Assembly (NCBI GenBank): GCA_963925805.1
Contig: CAWUSE010000022.1
Span: forward strand, 1 to 64,000
Length of the DNA stretch: 64,000 bases
From: UBA10347 sp905182135
GTDB taxonomy: Bacteria > Actinomycetota > Acidimicrobiia > Acidimicrobiales > UBA10347
Reading direction: 5' to 3'
Each line of letters opens with the position of its first letter. The first letter of the stretch is position 1. The position numbers were made by a program, and so were the translations under genes. Under the pieces are notes generated by a model. The model saw only the letters and a list, made by a program, of their open reading frames with translations, was not told the DNA's origin and made no database searches. Positions 62,814-64,000 of the stretch are shown here, in pieces.

Positions 62814-62819
62814 ACGCTA
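62814..62819 (-). promoter_or_regulatory. -10 box TAGCGT of MFS copy 2
   Basis: On the minus strand TAGCGT ends 8 bases before ATG. Confidence 0.4.
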
Positions 62820-63192
62820 ACCCGTAAGAGTCGCGTGGGTCGCACTAGCGCTGTGTCAGGTACTTTTTGTGCACTAACCAACTTATTAAAATTGAGTCCA
62901 AACGCAGCAGCGTGGCGAATACCAAATCCGATACGGATACACACGTAGAAGCGCTTCCGACTAGAGAACCGGGGCTAAGCGGTTTTCTTCAATACGTGCG
63001 ATAATCAAAGAACAGCGCACCAGCGTAAAACAAAAAGCACCGGCCCCGAAGGGCCGGCCCATTAGGCCTTCTGTTCAAAGGTCGTATTATTTATGCGAGT
63101 ACTCGGTTAATTATTCTGCCGATAGGTCGGCTGGCGCCATTGGCTAGGTTTTCCTATAAGAACGGCAGCCTTGATATATCCTTCGGAAGAGG
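62820..63192. other. AT-richer gap downstream of the WD40-like gene
   Basis: No gene supported. The stretch is visibly richer in A and T than its surroundings (for example 62860-62905 and 63080-63120) and contains the terminator at 63032. A ccgatacggataca block lies near 62928. Confidence 0.45.
63032..63057 (-). terminator. Terminator of the WD40-like gene
   Basis: On the minus strand CCGGCCC and GGGCCGG pair around a TTCG tetraloop, followed by tgctttttgtttt, a clear U-tract. It lies about 135 bases after the gene's stop. Confidence 0.88.
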
Positions 63193-64000
63193 TTAGGTCA
63201 GTGCGAAGATTACGTAACCGCGGGCCGCACCAGCAACAAATAGTCCGTTGTTGGCTTGGATCACGTGCGGGTTTATGATGCCGGGGATGTCGACGAGTGT
63301 GATCGATTCAGACTCTGGACGGTTGAGGTCCCATAGTCGCACCCGGCCGTCATCTCCGGTCGAGACCAGTTGATTGTTTGGTAGTGCGACCAACGAGATG
63401 GTCCGGGTTCGTTGTCCGTTGAGTCGCAGGTGGTCTTGGGCCAGGCCTTCAACGGTGTAGACGTAGATGCCATCACTGCCCGCTGAGGCAATGCGGCCGT
63501 CTGCTAACTCGATGACAACATCGACAGGAGCGGTATGGAGGTCAAACACGCGGACCTGGTCTGGGTTGTCGAAGTCGATGATACGAACGGTCATGTCTTG
63601 GCCAGCCGAGGCAACAAGACCGCTGCTCAGAGCAACCACGTCGTTTACACCGCTGTCGTGGACGTCCAGAGATGTGACCTCTTCAGCGAGGTCGTGGAAC
63701 CGGACCGAGCCGTCGGCATGACCGGTGACGATGCCACGCGAATCCCGAACGTCTAGTGAGGTCGCCCCGGGGGCGACAGTCATTTCTATCAGGCCACTAG
63801 GGTCGCCCGATGGTTGGCTGATCCGTAGGACACTCGATGCGTCGAGGGATATCACGTTGCCGGTCTGCAACGTGTTCACACCAACGATTGGTGCGCTGTG
63901 TCGGGTCAGTAGAAGTGGTTCAGAAGTGTCGGCGGTGCTGGCAAGCATCACCTTGCCATCGGTCCCGCCTGTAACGAACTGGTCATTGTCCCAGGGGTGA
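63193..64000 (-). CDS. WD40-like beta-propeller protein, N-terminus beyond window
   Basis: The minus-strand frame is open from the window edge (HPWDNDQFVTGGTDGKVML) to the stop, 268 residues. Blade-like repeats of about 40 residues are visible: GIVTGHADGSVRFHDL, GLVASAGQDMTVRIIDF, GRIASAGSDGIYVYTV, NQLVSTGDDGRVRLWDL and a last GLFVAGAARGYVIF. It would form part of a propeller used for protein contacts. An internal GTG/ATG near 63951 is unlikely to be the start because a blade precedes it. What lies N-terminal (kinase, AAA or other domain) cannot be seen. Confidence 0.82.
   Translation of the reverse strand, partial: HPWDNDQFVTGGTDGKVMLASTADTSEPLLLTRHSAPIVGVNTLQTGNVISLDASSVLRISQPSGDPSGLIEMTVAPGATSLDVRDSRGIVTGHADGSVRFHDLAEEVTSLDVHDSGVNDVVALSSGLVASAGQDMTVRIIDFDNPDQVRVFDLHTAPVDVVIELADGRIASAGSDGIYVYTVEGLAQDHLRLNGQRTRTISLVALPNNQLVSTGDDGRVRLWDLNRPESESITLVDIPGIINPHVIQANNGLFVAGAARGYVIFALT

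Noticed and set aside
1..64000. CRISPR arrays, insertion sequences, integrase or phage genes, rRNA
   Set aside because: I looked for regularly spaced repeats, transposase or recombinase motifs and rRNA segments and saw none.

Overview
The window reads as chromosomal DNA of a high-GC Gram-positive bacterium (Actinomycetota), most likely of the Acidimicrobiia type. The evidence is indirect: a DivIVA-domain protein, a class II DAHP synthase, an F420-type luciferase-like oxidoreductase, a long HisG, an mreBCD-mrdA-rodA cell-wall cluster, and the radical SAM/DUF2344/RNase E/rplU/rpmA neighbourhood. There is no rRNA, no CRISPR array and no transposase. The only tRNA is a tRNA-Gly(TCC).

Layout. 1-1.5 kb: a DivIVA-like gene running off the left edge, and the tRNA. 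1.8-6.7 kb: protein quality control and folate (tig, clpP, clpX, folC). 6.8-8.4 kb: an acyl-CoA-dehydrogenase-like orphan and ndk. 8.7-14.5 kb: the rod-shape operon mreB-mreC-mreD-mrdA-rodA, joined by ATGA overlaps. 14.8-20.3 kb: radical SAM protein, a 74-residue ORF, DUF2344 protein, RNase E/G, L21 and L27. 20.6-25.6 kb: a dGTPase and a 2-oxoglutarate oxygenase sit between rpmA and the obgE-proB pair. 25.7-34.1 kb: a DUF1508 protein, a LysE exporter facing an Lrp regulator, TerC, MurJ, unknown proteins, and a MoxR ATPase with its VWA partner. 34.2-35.2 kb: soxR divergent from a type II lumazine synthase. 35.4-45.8 kb: mixed metabolism and transport. 45.8-49 kb: a 1055-residue Asp-box propeller protein. 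49-56 kb: transporter, Baeyer-Villiger-type monooxygenase, SDR, hisE-hisG, sugar-lactone-oxidase-like flavoprotein, RidA. 56-64 kb: LLM oxidoreductase, a small repeat region, two paralogous MFS carriers either side of a lipoprotein and an SF2 helicase, and a WD40-like gene leaving the right edge.

Expression logic visible in the DNA. Many first genes of transcription units have a TANNNT box ending only 6-9 bases before the start codon and no Shine-Dalgarno sequence, the layout of leaderless mRNAs. Internal operon genes use ATGA/GTGA overlaps. A smaller set (clpP, ndk, rng, the DUF1508 gene, the lipoproteins, the MoxR gene) has normal ribosome-binding sites.

Most noteworthy: two short ORFs that bridge neighbouring operon genes by stop/start overlaps at both ends (mreC-mreD; radical SAM-DUF2344), a SoxR-type promoter with 19-bp spacing in front of the lumazine synthase, an Obg GTPase with a changed G4 motif, two distant intergenic hairpins sharing a 14-base loop, and several decayed gene ends.
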